Source: JAIVGV01 sp035295985
Lineage (GTDB): Bacteria; Acidobacteriota; Blastocatellia; Pyrinomonadales; Pyrinomonadaceae
DNA: 36,979 bases
Direction: 5' to 3'
Assembly (NCBI GenBank): GCA_035295985.1
Contig: DATHBT010000070.1
Location: 1 to 36,979 of the forward strand
Numbering within the stretch: the stretch's first letter is position 1; each line of letters opens with the position of its first letter. The notes beneath the pieces were generated by a model, which was not told the DNA's origin, searched no databases, and worked only from the letters and a program-made list of their open reading frames with translations. Positions 23,343-31,395 of the stretch are shown here, one piece after another. Made by a program: the position numbers and the translations under genes.

Positions 23343-24395
23343 CTACTTGCAGGGGCGGTGCAATTGGATGTTGCCGCCCGCTAATGTGCCCGAGGGCACC
23401 GGCGCACCATTGACCTTCAACGTGAAAATGTCAGCACGCCCCGGCTCCCCGTTATCCGTCACGTCGACGATACACGTTTGGCCGGGTGTGCCGTTGACCT
23501 CGCACGTCCCAGTATATTCGATGTGGCGGCTGGTCGGGCCGGTAATCGCGTAGGCCGTTACGTCCTGCGCCTTGACCCTGACGCCGTTCTTGGCGTGGTC
23601 GATATAAACCAGATGACCCCACAGAGAGCCATTCTTCCGCCCGCCCGCGACGCCGAAGTTGGCCCTCGTCTTGGCCGAAGGGACGAAGCCGCCGCCGGTG
23701 ATGAAATCATTATCACTCGAGCACCCGTTACCCGCGCACGTAATGTCGGCGTGCGAGGAGGCGATGACCACGTCGGCAACGCCCGGCACGATGACGTGCA
23801 GCGCGTTGACCGTGATGTTGCCGGTGGGCATGTTGGGCTGTTCGTTAATGATGACCTGGCCGCCGGTCGGCAGGGTCACCGTTTGGTTGGGCGCTTCCGA
23901 GACGACGATTGCTTGACCGTTAATGACCAAAGCGACGATCTCGGAACTGCCGGTGACGGCGGCCGTGCCGCCTTCACAAGTAGCCGTTGCCCTTGAGCGC
24001 AGGAGACCGGCGGAAATCGTGTTCCCATTAACCGTCAGAGTGAGGTCGGCGACTGACGCTTCGGAGCGGCTCCTGTCACCGTGGGCGACAGTGGAGGCGT
24101 GTAAAGCTTCCGCCGTTAGCAGGTTGGGAACGCTCGCCGTCAGAAGCGACGCTTCCTGAGCGCCGCCTTTGCCCGGAAGCGGCCCGGTGTCAGACAGCAC
24201 TATCTGTTGGCCGAGGGCGGTCGCGTTTACGACCGTCGCCCGCCCGCTATAGACCGTGTTGGATTGTTGCTGAGCGGGCGTCGCCCCCGCCGCCTCTACG
24301 CCTCGTGTTCCGACTGCGAACGGCCAGATCAACAGGCTTAACATCACCATGCCGACCGTGACCCGATTCCATTGTCGCGCTGTTTTGAGCTTCAT
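23343..24395 (-). CDS. Secreted choice-of-anchor P / post-COAP-1 domain protein
   Basis: 350 residues. The signal peptide (residues 1 to about 36) has an extended n-region followed by TVGMVMLSLLIWPFAVGT, so the protein is exported. Residues about 45-225 form a beta-rich choice-of-anchor P-type domain (YSGRATVVNATALG, VTGSSEIVALVINGQAI, ITVNALHVIVPGVADVVIASSHADI). The C-terminal 120 residues match the post-COAP-1 pattern: DFITGGGFVPSAKTRANFGVAGGRKNGSLWGHLVYIDH, VTAYAITG, DVTDNGEPGRADIFTL and GGNIQLHRPC. No membrane anchor is seen at the C-terminus. Its function is unknown, probably surface or extracellular. It is monocistronic, with its own promoter and terminator. GGGGGA lies upstream of the ATG. 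Confidence 0.85.
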   Translation of the reverse strand: MKLKTARQWNRVTVGMVMLSLLIWPFAVGTRGVEAAGATPAQQQSNTVYSGRATVVNATALGQQIVLSDTGPLPGKGGAQEASLLTASVPNLLTAEALHASTVAHGDRSRSEASVADLTLTVNGNTISAGLLRSRATATCEGGTAAVTGSSEIVALVINGQAIVVSEAPNQTVTLPTGGQVIINEQPNMPTGNITVNALHVIVPGVADVVIASSHADITCAGNGCSSDNDFITGGGFVPSAKTRANFGVAGGRKNGSLWGHLVYIDHAKNGVRVKAQDVTAYAITGPTSRHIEYTGTCEVNGTPGQTCIVDVTDNGEPGRADIFTLKVNGAPVPSGTLAGGNIQLHRPCK

Positions 24396-24994
24396 CCCTG
24401 AATCCCCCGAAAGGTAAAGACCCCTCTTTTCTAACGCAGATAAAGAGATCGCACGTTGACATTCAAATAGGAGTTCAAAGGCAGCCTTCTTACTGCTTTC
24501 GCGTTAATTGAATCTCCTACCTGCGATGCGCCCGACATCGCGAAGACCGATATGTAAAGTGGGTTGCAGACACCCCCGCCAAAACCACCGCAAGACGGTG
24601 GGGGCTGTTTCCCGACTCCACACGAAGTCTATGTGAAAGAGAAATTAAGAGAGGAGAGAGAAGACTGGGTTTCGTGCAATTGTCATACTGCACTGTATTG
24701 AACACGCACGCATGGCAGGGAGATGTTTAAGTAGTGCCGGTGTGAGTCCCGGCCTGCTAACGTGAACACTGAGGAAGCAATACTTTATCTCGTCAAAAGA
24801 GGGGGCGGGCAGAGGCTCAAGCCCCCGCGGCCCCTCCGCCTCCTCTGTGTCTCAGCGGTAATTAGGCGGCCGGGGTTTCAACCTTGAATTGATCCATAAC
24901 GCGCCTGACTGGCCGACAGCGCGAGAGGGCAGAGTCTGGCGCGGTTAGACTCCCACGCTTGCCAACCGCCGCCCGCGCGTTCCAAGATGAACCC
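24396..24994. other. About 600 bp of structured noncoding DNA
   Basis: No credible gene; a 62-residue minus-strand frame (24517-24705) looks like chance. The region is less GC-rich than its neighbours and carries several hairpins: CCACCG/CGGTGG (24585-24590, 24596-24601) with flanking C5/G5 runs, GCCGG/CCGGC (24736-24740, 24749-24753) with loop TGTGAGTC, and GGGGGC/GCCCCC (24801-24806, 24821-24826). The stretch around 24731-24780 resembles structured RNA, such as a domain I piece of a group II intron or a diverged riboswitch, but I cannot assign it. Confidence 0.5.
24438..24466 (-). promoter_or_regulatory. Putative promoter of the post-COAP-1 gene
   Basis: On the minus strand TTGAAT (24461-24466) and TTATCT (24438-24443) are separated by 17 bp. 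It lies about 45 bp upstream of the start codon of the secreted protein, giving a short leader with a GGGGGA tract. Confidence 0.55.
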
Positions 24995-26086
24995 ATGCGC
25001 GCAATGATTCTGGCCGCGGGCTACGGCACGCGCCTGTGGCCGCTCACGATTGATCGGGCCAAGCCCGCGATCCCTTTCCTCGGCCGCCCGCTCGTCGGCT
25101 ACGTCGCCGAATATCTCGCCCGCCACGGCTGCCGCGAGATCGCAGTCAACCTCCACCACCGCCCAGAGTCCGTCCGCGACTCCCTGGGCGACGGCTCGCG
25201 CTTCGGCGTGCGCCTCCACTACGTGGAGGAACCCGAAATCCTCGGCACCTCCGGCGCGCTCGACAACGCGCGAGATTTTTTCGCTGGAGAGACCTTCGTC
25301 GTCGTCAACGGCAAGATCGCCACCGACATCGACCTCACCCGCGCGCTCGAAACGCACAGGCGCACGAACGCGCTCGCCACGCTCGTCCTGCGCCCGAACG
25401 CGGAGCGCGAGAAGTACAGCACGGTCGAAATACGCGACCGCCTCATCGCCGGCTTCGGCGGCTACCCGCCCCCCGCGTCCGATAAGGCCGGAGACGCGAA
25501 CCGCGTCTCACAAAAAACTGAGAGCGCCGGGAGTGGTGAGGACGCTGATTGGGCGGCGTTCATCACGCGCGAGCCGCGTGAGCGGAGCGGCTACCGCGAC
25601 GACGTGCCGCTGATGTTCACCGGCATTCACATCCTCGAACCGCGCGTCTTCGACTTCATTCCCGGAAACGTCTTCTCCGATTCCGTCACCGACGTTTACC
25701 CGAAGGCCCACGCCGCGGGCGAGCGTATCGCCGCGCACGTCGCCGAGGGGAGCTACTGGTACGAACTATCGACCATCCCGCGCTACCTCGACACCAGCCT
25801 CGCGCTGCTGCGCTCAGAAGGCCGAACGCTCGACGTAGGAGCAGGCTCCGAAATCGACCCGCGGGCGGACGTGAGCGACGCCGTGCTCTGGGAAAATGTT
25901 CGTGTCGAAGCCGGCGCGCGCGTCCGCCGGGCCGTCCTCGGGGCCGGCGTGCGCGTCCGTGCGGGGGAGACGTTTGAAAACGCGGCGGTGGTGCGCGCGG
26001 AACTCGCCCGCCGCGAAGAGCGGCCCGAGAAGGCACTCGCAGGCGAGTTCAGGGGCGAGAATTTTGTCGTGCCGCTGCCCCGGTGA
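24995..26086 (+). CDS. NDP-sugar nucleotidyltransferase (MurU/GMPP-like) with C-terminal hexapeptide-type extension
   Basis: Probably transfers NMP to a sugar 1-phosphate. 363 residues from the ATG at 24995 (MRAMILAAGYGTRLWPLT), the signature start of the family; a TTG 12 codons upstream is less likely. RAKPAIPFLGRPL follows. At residues 105-107 the usual NGD, whose Asp binds the metal, reads NGK (VVVNGKIATDID), a notable change. Residues about 165-205 are a Ser/Ala/Asp-rich insertion. The C-terminal 60 residues (ADVSDAVLWENVRVEAGARVRR) look like a short left-handed beta-helix. The next gene is an AmgK-like kinase, which suggests the MurU role of peptidoglycan recycling (MurNAc-1-P to UDP-MurNAc). 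MurU itself is much shorter (about 220), so mannose-1-phosphate guanylyltransferase is a real alternative. Confidence 0.85.
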   Translation: MRAMILAAGYGTRLWPLTIDRAKPAIPFLGRPLVGYVAEYLARHGCREIAVNLHHRPESVRDSLGDGSRFGVRLHYVEEPEILGTSGALDNARDFFAGETFVVVNGKIATDIDLTRALETHRRTNALATLVLRPNAEREKYSTVEIRDRLIAGFGGYPPPASDKAGDANRVSQKTESAGSGEDADWAAFITREPRERSGYRDDVPLMFTGIHILEPRVFDFIPGNVFSDSVTDVYPKAHAAGERIAAHVAEGSYWYELSTIPRYLDTSLALLRSEGRTLDVGAGSEIDPRADVSDAVLWENVRVEAGARVRRAVLGAGVRVRAGETFENAAVVRAELARREERPEKALAGEFRGENFVVPLPR

Positions 26087-26092
26087 TACAAT
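26064..26092 (+). promoter_or_regulatory. Putative promoter for the AmgK-like kinase gene
   Basis: TTGTCG (26064-26069), a 17-bp spacer, and TACAAT (26087-26092), overlapping the 3' end of the nucleotidyltransferase gene. Transcription would begin about 100 bp before the kinase start. The kinase may thus be expressed on its own as well as from upstream. Confidence 0.5.
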
Positions 26093-26200
26093 TCGTACCG
26101 CACCCGCTAAAGTTTTCGTCAGACAGGGACTTTTTATCCCTTTTCATCCCTTTTTGCCCCGGCCGGAGTTTGCCGCACCCGGCCGCGCGCCAGTCGTCAC

Positions 26201-27241
26201 ATGAGTCACCCGACCGGCATCACCACGAACGCGTTCATCTCCCCGGCGCGGGAACGCCTCGTCGAGTACCTCGCGCGCGCGGGCGGCGGCACGCCCGCCG
26301 TCACCGCGCTCACGCCCGACGCCTCCACCCGCGAGTATTTCCGCGTCCCGTGGAAGCAGGGGACGGCCGTGGCCGCCGTCTATCCCGAACCTTTCGACGC
26401 CGAAGTCCACCCGTACCTCGACGTGACTCGACTGTTCGCGAGCGCCGGTCTGCCCGTCCCCGCGATCCTCGACGTGGACGCTGGCCGCGGCATCATCCTG
26501 CAGGAAGACCTCGGCGACAACCAGTTGCGCCGCGTCTTCGAGACGGCCACCGAGGACGAGCGCGAGACTTACCTCGAAGAGGCCATCAGCCTCATCGCCG
26601 ACATCCAGAAGGCGACAAAGGCGGCCTACGAGCAGGACTCCATCGCCAGCCGCCTCGCCTTCGACGACGCCAAGCTTTCCTGGGAACTCGACTTCTTCGT
26701 CCGCCACTACTTCGGCAGCTACCGGCGCGAAACACTCCGACACGCGGAGGAGGCCGAGCTGCGCGCAGAACTGAACGACCTGGCGTCGGAGCTGGCCGCC
26801 CGCCCGCGCTTCCTCTGCCACCGCGATTTTCATTCGTCGAACCTGCTGGTCGATCAGAAAGGCCGGCTGCGGATCATCGACCACCAGGACGCGCGTATGG
26901 GGCCGGCCAGCTACGATCTCGTCTCGCTCCTGCTCGACCGGCAGACGACGCTCCCCTCGATGGCCGAGGTGCGCCAGCGCCGCCTCTTCTTCCTCGAAGA
27001 GCGGCAGAAGCGCGGCCTCGATCCAATCGACCCGGACGAGTTCGCGCGCGAGTTCCGCCTGATGACCGTGCAGCGTTGTCTGAAGGCCTGCGGCACGTTC
27101 TCATTCCAGACCGGCGTCGGCGGGCGGGCCGAGACTTACGAGCACTTCATCCGGCCCATGCTGCTCATCGTCTCCCAGGCGGCCGACTGGCTGGGCCGCT
27201 TCCCCGTGCTCCGCCGAATCATCGGCGAGCGCACCGGCTGA
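26201..27241 (+). CDS. amgK: AmgK-like aminoglycoside-phosphotransferase-fold sugar kinase
   Basis: AmgK phosphorylates the anomeric carbon of MurNAc/GlcNAc so that MurU can make UDP-MurNAc, bypassing MurA. 346 residues. The phosphotransferase motifs are present: catalytic loop LCHRDFHSSNLLV and metal site IIDHQDARMGPASYDLVSLL, the latter matching the AmgK pattern very well. DASTREYFRV near residue 41 forms the nucleotide-binding strand region, and GIILQEDLGDNQL follows. The nucleotidyltransferase gene lies 114 bp upstream. Other members of the large aminoglycoside-kinase family have the same fold, so specificity is inferred from context and the QDA motif. No Shine-Dalgarno sequence precedes the ATG. 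Confidence 0.82.
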   Translation: MSHPTGITTNAFISPARERLVEYLARAGGGTPAVTALTPDASTREYFRVPWKQGTAVAAVYPEPFDAEVHPYLDVTRLFASAGLPVPAILDVDAGRGIILQEDLGDNQLRRVFETATEDERETYLEEAISLIADIQKATKAAYEQDSIASRLAFDDAKLSWELDFFVRHYFGSYRRETLRHAEEAELRAELNDLASELAARPRFLCHRDFHSSNLLVDQKGRLRIIDHQDARMGPASYDLVSLLLDRQTTLPSMAEVRQRRLFFLEERQKRGLDPIDPDEFAREFRLMTVQRCLKACGTFSFQTGVGGRAETYEHFIRPMLLIVSQAADWLGRFPVLRRIIGERTG

Positions 27242-27301
27242 AGCGGCAACTTCAAACTCCGCACCCGATACGCTAACCTTCAAGCCGGGATTTGAACTCC
27301 G

Positions 27302-27336
27302 AATCTGAAATTTGAAATCTCAAATCTGAAATCCGA
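27302..27336. repeat. Heptamer array (AATCTGA family), partly self-complementary
   Basis: Five in-phase 7-bp units: AATCTGA, AATTTGA, AATCTCA, AATCTGA, AATCCGA, with weaker units on both sides (27289-27301 and 27337-27343). Opposed AAATTTGAAAT and CAAAT segments allow local pairing. It lies directly upstream of asnS, ending about 10 bp before its ATG. Confidence 0.8.
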
Positions 27337-27346
27337 GATTGAAAAC

Positions 27347-28693
27347 ATGACGGCTCAACCGGAACAGACCGCACGAACGAGCGGGCACGTTTACATCGAC
27401 CAGCTCTCCGAACACGTCGGCGGCGAGGTCACACTGCGCGGCTGGCTCTACAACCTGCGTTCGAGCGGCAAGCTCCTCTTTCCCCAACTGCGCGACGGGA
27501 CGGGCCTCGTCCAGTGCGTCGTCTTCAAGAAGAGCGTGCCGGAAGAGATATTCGAGGCGATCAAGGGGCTGGGCCAGGAGAGCGCGCTCGAAGTGCGCGG
27601 GACTGTGCGCGCCGACGAGCGCGCGCCGGGCGGTTACGAGGTCGATGTGGTGGACGCGCGGGTGGTTCAGCCGGTCGAGGGCTACCCGATCACGCCGAAG
27701 GAGCACGGGACGGAGTTCCTGATGGATCACCGCCACCTCTGGCTCCGCTCGCGCCGCCAGCACGCGATCCTCAAAGTCCGACACACGGTCGTCCGCGCCG
27801 TGCGCGACTTTTTGGACGACGGCGGCTTCACGCTCTGCGACACGCCGATCCTGACGCCCGCCGCCTGCGAGGGCACGACGACGCTGTTCGAGGTCGATTA
27901 CTTCGACGACGACAAGGCGTACCTCTCGCAGTCCGGCCAACTCTACAACGAGGCGACGGCCGCGGCCTTCGGCAAGGTCTATTGCTTCGGCCCGACCTTC
28001 CGCGCCGAGCGCTCGAAGACGCGCCGCCACCTCACCGAGTTCTGGATGGTCGAACCCGAAATGGCCTACGCCACGCTCGACGACGTGATGAACCTCGCCG
28101 AGCGTTTCCTCTCTCACATAGCCGCGCGCGTGCTCGACGAGCGCAAAGAGGAGTTGAAGGTTCTGGAGCGCGACACGTCGAAGCTGGAACAGATCGTGCC
28201 GCCGTTCCCGCGCGTGCAGTACGACGACGCGGTGAAGATGCTTCAGGAGGCGCACGCGCGCGGCGAACTCGAACACCGCTTCGAGTGGGGCGGTGACTTC
28301 GGCGCACCGGACGAGACGTACCTGTCGAACCAGTTCGACCGGCCCGTGATGGTGCATCGCTACCCGGCCGCCGTCAAAGCCTTCTACATGGCACGCGACC
28401 CTGAGCGCGACGACCTCGCGCTCGGCGTTGACGTGCTCGCCTCCGAAGGCTACGGGGAAGTCATCGGCGGCGGCGAACGCGCCACCTCGCTCGAATTCCT
28501 CGAAGAGCAGTTGAAGGCGCACGACCTGCCGCGCGAGGCCTTCGAGTGGTATCTCGACCTGCGCCGCTACGGCAGCGTCCCGCACGCCGGCTTCGGCATG
28601 GGGATCGAGCGCTGCGTCACCTGGATGTGCGGCATCGAGCACGTCCGCGAAACGATCCCATTCCCGCGGATGCTCTACCGGCTGCGTCCGTAA
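27347..28693 (+). CDS. asnS: Asparaginyl-tRNA synthetase
   Basis: Class II synthetase that charges tRNA-Asn. 448 residues. An N-terminal OB-fold anticodon-binding domain (VTLRGWLYNLRSSGKLLFPQLRDG) is followed by the catalytic core with class II motif 2 (FRAERSKTRRHLTEFWMVEPE) and motif 3 (GFGMGIERCVTW). The stretch GGERATSLEFLEEQLKAHDL is characteristic of AsnRS rather than AspRS. Its presence implies direct charging of asparagine, without need for GatCAB on tRNA-Asn. No Shine-Dalgarno sequence; a heptamer array lies just upstream. Confidence 0.97.
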   Translation: MTAQPEQTARTSGHVYIDQLSEHVGGEVTLRGWLYNLRSSGKLLFPQLRDGTGLVQCVVFKKSVPEEIFEAIKGLGQESALEVRGTVRADERAPGGYEVDVVDARVVQPVEGYPITPKEHGTEFLMDHRHLWLRSRRQHAILKVRHTVVRAVRDFLDDGGFTLCDTPILTPAACEGTTTLFEVDYFDDDKAYLSQSGQLYNEATAAAFGKVYCFGPTFRAERSKTRRHLTEFWMVEPEMAYATLDDVMNLAERFLSHIAARVLDERKEELKVLERDTSKLEQIVPPFPRVQYDDAVKMLQEAHARGELEHRFEWGGDFGAPDETYLSNQFDRPVMVHRYPAAVKAFYMARDPERDDLALGVDVLASEGYGEVIGGGERATSLEFLEEQLKAHDLPREAFEWYLDLRRYGSVPHAGFGMGIERCVTWMCGIEHVRETIPFPRMLYRLRP

Positions 28694-28698
28694 ACAAA

Positions 28699-28773
28699 GT
28701 GATGAGTGATGAGTGATGAGTGATGAGTTAGAAAAACTTCCTCGCTCATTACTCATCACTCATCACTCATCAT
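28699..28773. repeat. Heptamer-array inverted repeat (GTGATGA family)
   Basis: Left arm: four tandem GTGATGA units (28699-28728). Right arm: three complementary units (28751-28773). The loop is 22 nt. The 23-bp stem is perfect except at the very end. It starts right after the asnS stop and ends 7 bp before the start of the SLOG gene. Confidence 0.93.
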
Positions 28774-28780
28774 TTGAGTT

Positions 28781-29320
28781 ATGGAACGCATCGTCACCAT
28801 CTTCGGCGGCGCGAAGTGCGCGGAGGATTCCGAGGAGTACGCGCAGGCGCGGCGGGTCGGGCAGTTGCTCGCCGAGGGCGGGTTCACGATCTGCACGGGC
28901 GGCTACCTGGGCGTGATGGAGGCGGCGAGCCGCGGGGCGCACGAGCGCGGCGGGCGCGTGCTCGGCATCGTGATGAACCAGTTCAAGTCCGAGCCGAATC
29001 GGTATCTGACGGACAAGGTCGCGTCGGCCCACTTCTACGAGCGACTGCAACACCTGATCACGCGCTCGGTCGGCTTCGTCGCCATACGCGGCGGCATGGG
29101 GACTGTGACGGAGCTGTCGCTCGTCTGGAACAAGATGCAGACGCGCGTCATCGGGCCGCGCCCGCTCGTGCTGCTGGGCGATTGCTGGCCGCCCGTCGTC
29201 GAGTGCTGGCGCGAACACCTCGTCATCAGCCCCGACGATTTTTCGCTGCTTGATTTCGCGACGACGCCGGAGGAGGCGGTCGCTATCATCTCGGAGAAGT
29301 CGAAAGGAGTCATCATATGA
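28781..29320 (+). CDS. SLOG/LOG-family (lysine decarboxylase-like) Rossmann protein
   Basis: 179 residues with the LOG-type nucleotide-binding fold: VTIFGGAK at the start, TGGYLGVMEAASRGA (39-53), HFYERLQHL (84-92) and GGMGTVTE (104-111). The usual PGGxGTxxE motif of cytokinin-type phosphoribohydrolases reads R103-G-G-M-G-T-V-T-E111; the Glu and Arg88 of the active site appear present but Pro is replaced by Arg. Enzymes of this fold cleave nucleotide 5'-monophosphates or bind nucleotide signals. Its stop overlaps the AIM24 gene start as ATGA, so the two are co-translated. Substrate unknown. Confidence 0.85.
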   Translation: MERIVTIFGGAKCAEDSEEYAQARRVGQLLAEGGFTICTGGYLGVMEAASRGAHERGGRVLGIVMNQFKSEPNRYLTDKVASAHFYERLQHLITRSVGFVAIRGGMGTVTELSLVWNKMQTRVIGPRPLVLLGDCWPPVVECWREHLVISPDDFSLLDFATTPEEAVAIISEKSKGVII

Positions 29321-30246
29321 ACTGCCCCAACTGCGGCGCGGGCCTCATCAGCGGCGCGCAATTCTGCGGCTCCTGCGGCGCGCGCATGACCGGCACGACC
29401 GGCGGACAGACAACGGGCAGCGCGCCCACCGGCGGCGGGCCGCAGGCAGCGAACTTCGGCGGCGGACAGTCCGCCTCCGGCGGCGCGGGCGGCGGCATCC
29501 ACATCGACGCCGACGCTCGCGGCAGCGGTCGCGGCTACAGCTACGAGATACTGCACCAGCCCTCTTTCGCGCTCGCGGTCGTGCGCCTTCAGGCCGAGCA
29601 GCCGATCATGGCCGAGGCCGGCGCGATGGTCTCGATGTCGGCGAACGTCGAGCTACAGTCGCAGATGAAGGGCGGACTGATGGGCGCGCTCAAACGCGCG
29701 GTCGGCGGAGAGTCGGCCTTCGTCTCGACCTTCACGGCGCGCGGCGGGCCAGGCGAGGTGACGCTTGCGCCGGGCGGCCCCGGCGACATCGCCGCGCTGG
29801 AGATGCAGAACCAGACGTTCTTCGTCCAGTCCAGCTCGTACCTGGCGGGCGATTCGAGTCTCGTGGTGGACACGCGCTGGGGCGGCGCGAAGAGCTTCTT
29901 CGGCGGCGAGGGGCTGTTCGTCATGCAGGTGCAGGGGACGGGGCTGCTGCTCGTCTCATCGTTCGGCGCGATCCATCGCAAGCGCCTCGCGCCGGGCGAG
30001 CGCTACGTAGTTGACACGGGCCACCTCGTCGCGTGGGAGGGGCACATGCAGTACCAACTGCGGAAGGCCGCGGCCGGCTTCTTCCGCAGCTTCGTCAGCG
30101 GCGAGGGCATCGTCGCAGAGTTTACGGGGCCCGGCGAACTTTTGATCCAGACGCGCAACCTCGCCGCCTTCGCCGGACTCATGAGACCCTTCTTCCCCTC
30201 GCAGGGTGGCGGCGGCAGCGGCTTCAACCTCAACCTCGGCGGATGA
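29317..30246 (+). CDS. AIM24 / TIGR00266-family protein with N-terminal zinc ribbon
   Basis: 309 residues. Residues 3-20 form a zinc ribbon (CPNC at 3-6, CGSC at 17-20). A Gly-rich linker (about 25-65) follows. Residues about 70-290 match the TIGR00266/AIM24 beta-sandwich: YEILHQPSFALAVVRL, ITMAEAGAMVSMS-like MAEAGAMVSMSANVEL, QNQTFFVQSSSYLA, GLFVMQVQGTGLLLVSSFGAI, VDTGHLVAWEG, and RNLAAFAGLMRPFFP. The C-terminus is again Gly-rich (GGGGSGFNLNLGG). The molecular role of bacterial members is not established. Starts inside the SLOG gene stop (4-bp overlap). Confidence 0.88.
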   Translation: MNCPNCGAGLISGAQFCGSCGARMTGTTGGQTTGSAPTGGGPQAANFGGGQSASGGAGGGIHIDADARGSGRGYSYEILHQPSFALAVVRLQAEQPIMAEAGAMVSMSANVELQSQMKGGLMGALKRAVGGESAFVSTFTARGGPGEVTLAPGGPGDIAALEMQNQTFFVQSSSYLAGDSSLVVDTRWGGAKSFFGGEGLFVMQVQGTGLLLVSSFGAIHRKRLAPGERYVVDTGHLVAWEGHMQYQLRKAAAGFFRSFVSGEGIVAEFTGPGELLIQTRNLAAFAGLMRPFFPSQGGGGSGFNLNLGG

Positions 30247-30263
30247 GGGAATTGCGGAATGCG

Positions 30264-30422
30264 GATTTCGGATTGCGGATTGGAAGAACGGACGCGGGTG
30301 ATGAGCAGACGCGGCGGCGCGGCGGCGCGGCGAGTCCTGGCTGAGCCGCCGCGCCCCATCTCCACGTCTCCGTTTTTCCCAAGCCCCGCTTCTTTGTAAT
30401 CCGCAGTCCGCAATCCGAAATC
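30264..30422. repeat. Heptamer-array inverted repeat (GCGGATT family)
   Basis: Perfect 16-bp arms at 30264-30279 and 30407-30422, extended by further units on both sides (left from 30249, right from 30398). The 127-nt loop holds a second, GC-rich inverted segment (GGCGGCGCGG against CCGCCGCGCC). It fills the gap between the AIM24 and arginase genes and ends 3 bp before the arginase ATG. Confidence 0.88.
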
Positions 30423-30425
30423 GTT

Positions 30426-31391
30426 ATGTCTGCTCTGATAGAACAACCTAAAAGTCCGGTCATCGGCCGGCTGCCCGGAGAGGGGCGGCGCGTGAGCGTC
30501 ATCGGCGCGCCGCTCGGCTTCGGGTGCTCTACGCCGGGCGTCGATCTCGGCCCGGCCGCGATGCGGGTCGCGCGGCTCAACCAGCGCATCGCGCAACTCG
30601 GATACGAGGTGCGCGACCTGGGCGACCTGCGGATCGAGCAGCCGGCCGCCGTCTGCCCGCCCGACGACCGCGCGAAATACCTCAAAGAGATCGCGGCGGC
30701 ATGTGAGCTGATCGCGGCCGAGGTGCGGAAGGCGATGGGGCAGGGCGAGCTGCCCGTCATCCTCGGCGGCGACCACTCCGTCGCCATCGGCTCGCTCTCC
30801 GGCGTCGTCGCCTCCGTGCCCGAAACTGAACGGCCCGTCGGCCTCATCTGGTTCGACGCGCACGCCGACATGAACACGCCGGAGACGACGCCATCGGGCA
30901 ACATCCACGGCATGCCGCTCGCCGCCCTGCTCGGCCACGGCCCGAAGGAGCTGACGCACGTCGCGGGCTTCGCCCCGAAACTCGACCCCGCCTACTGCGC
31001 GCACGTCGGCGCGCGCGACCTCGACCCGCCGGAGCGCGAGCTGATCCGGCGGACGGGGCTGCGCTTCTTCACCATGCGCGAGATCGACGAGCGTGGCATG
31101 AGCGCCTGCATGGACGAGGCCATCGCGATTGCCAGCCGCGCGCCCGGCGGTTACGCCGTAACCCTTGACGTTGACGCGCTCGACCCAGGCGACGCGCCCG
31201 GCTCCGGCACCGTAGTCCGCGGCGGCCTCACCTACCGCGAGGCGCACCTCGGGATGGAGAAGATCGCCGAGGCCGGCGGCATGGTTTCACTGGAGGTCGT
31301 CGAGATTAACACCGCACTCGACATCAACAACCGCACGGCCGAACTCGGCGTCGAGCTGATCCTGTCGGCGCTCGGCAAAACGATTCTGTAA
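30426..31391 (+). CDS. rocF: Arginase
   Basis: Hydrolyses arginine to ornithine and urea with a binuclear manganese centre. 321 residues. Metal-ligand motifs are all present: LGGDHSVAIG, WFDAHADMNTPET, SGNIHGMPLA and TLDVDALDP; GSGTVVRGGLTYREAH and VSLEVVEINTALD complete the ureohydrolase pattern. Residues after GCSTPGVDLGP near the N-terminus also fit arginase rather than agmatinase. No urease or ornithine genes are in the window. The start has no Shine-Dalgarno sequence because the repeat reaches it. Confidence 0.94.
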   Translation: MSALIEQPKSPVIGRLPGEGRRVSVIGAPLGFGCSTPGVDLGPAAMRVARLNQRIAQLGYEVRDLGDLRIEQPAAVCPPDDRAKYLKEIAAACELIAAEVRKAMGQGELPVILGGDHSVAIGSLSGVVASVPETERPVGLIWFDAHADMNTPETTPSGNIHGMPLAALLGHGPKELTHVAGFAPKLDPAYCAHVGARDLDPPERELIRRTGLRFFTMREIDERGMSACMDEAIAIASRAPGGYAVTLDVDALDPGDAPGSGTVVRGGLTYREAHLGMEKIAEAGGMVSLEVVEINTALDINNRTAELGVELILSALGKTIL

Positions 31392-31395
31392 GAAG

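Noticed and set aside
24517..24705. 62-residue minus-strand frame in the long noncoding stretch
   Set aside because: No ribosome site or recognisable feature; probably chance in a lower-GC region.
24731..24780. Cobalamin riboswitch
   Set aside because: GGTGTGAGTCC followed by CCTGCTAACG recalls the box only partly, the conserved core after it does not match, and no B12 gene is downstream.
27320..28759. 479-residue minus-strand frame
   Set aside because: Antisense to asnS over its whole length and starting in a repeat (SNSSLITHHSSL comes from GTGATGA heptamers).
30003..31247. 414-residue minus-strand frame
   Set aside because: Antisense to AIM24 and arginase, both of which have strong family motifs.
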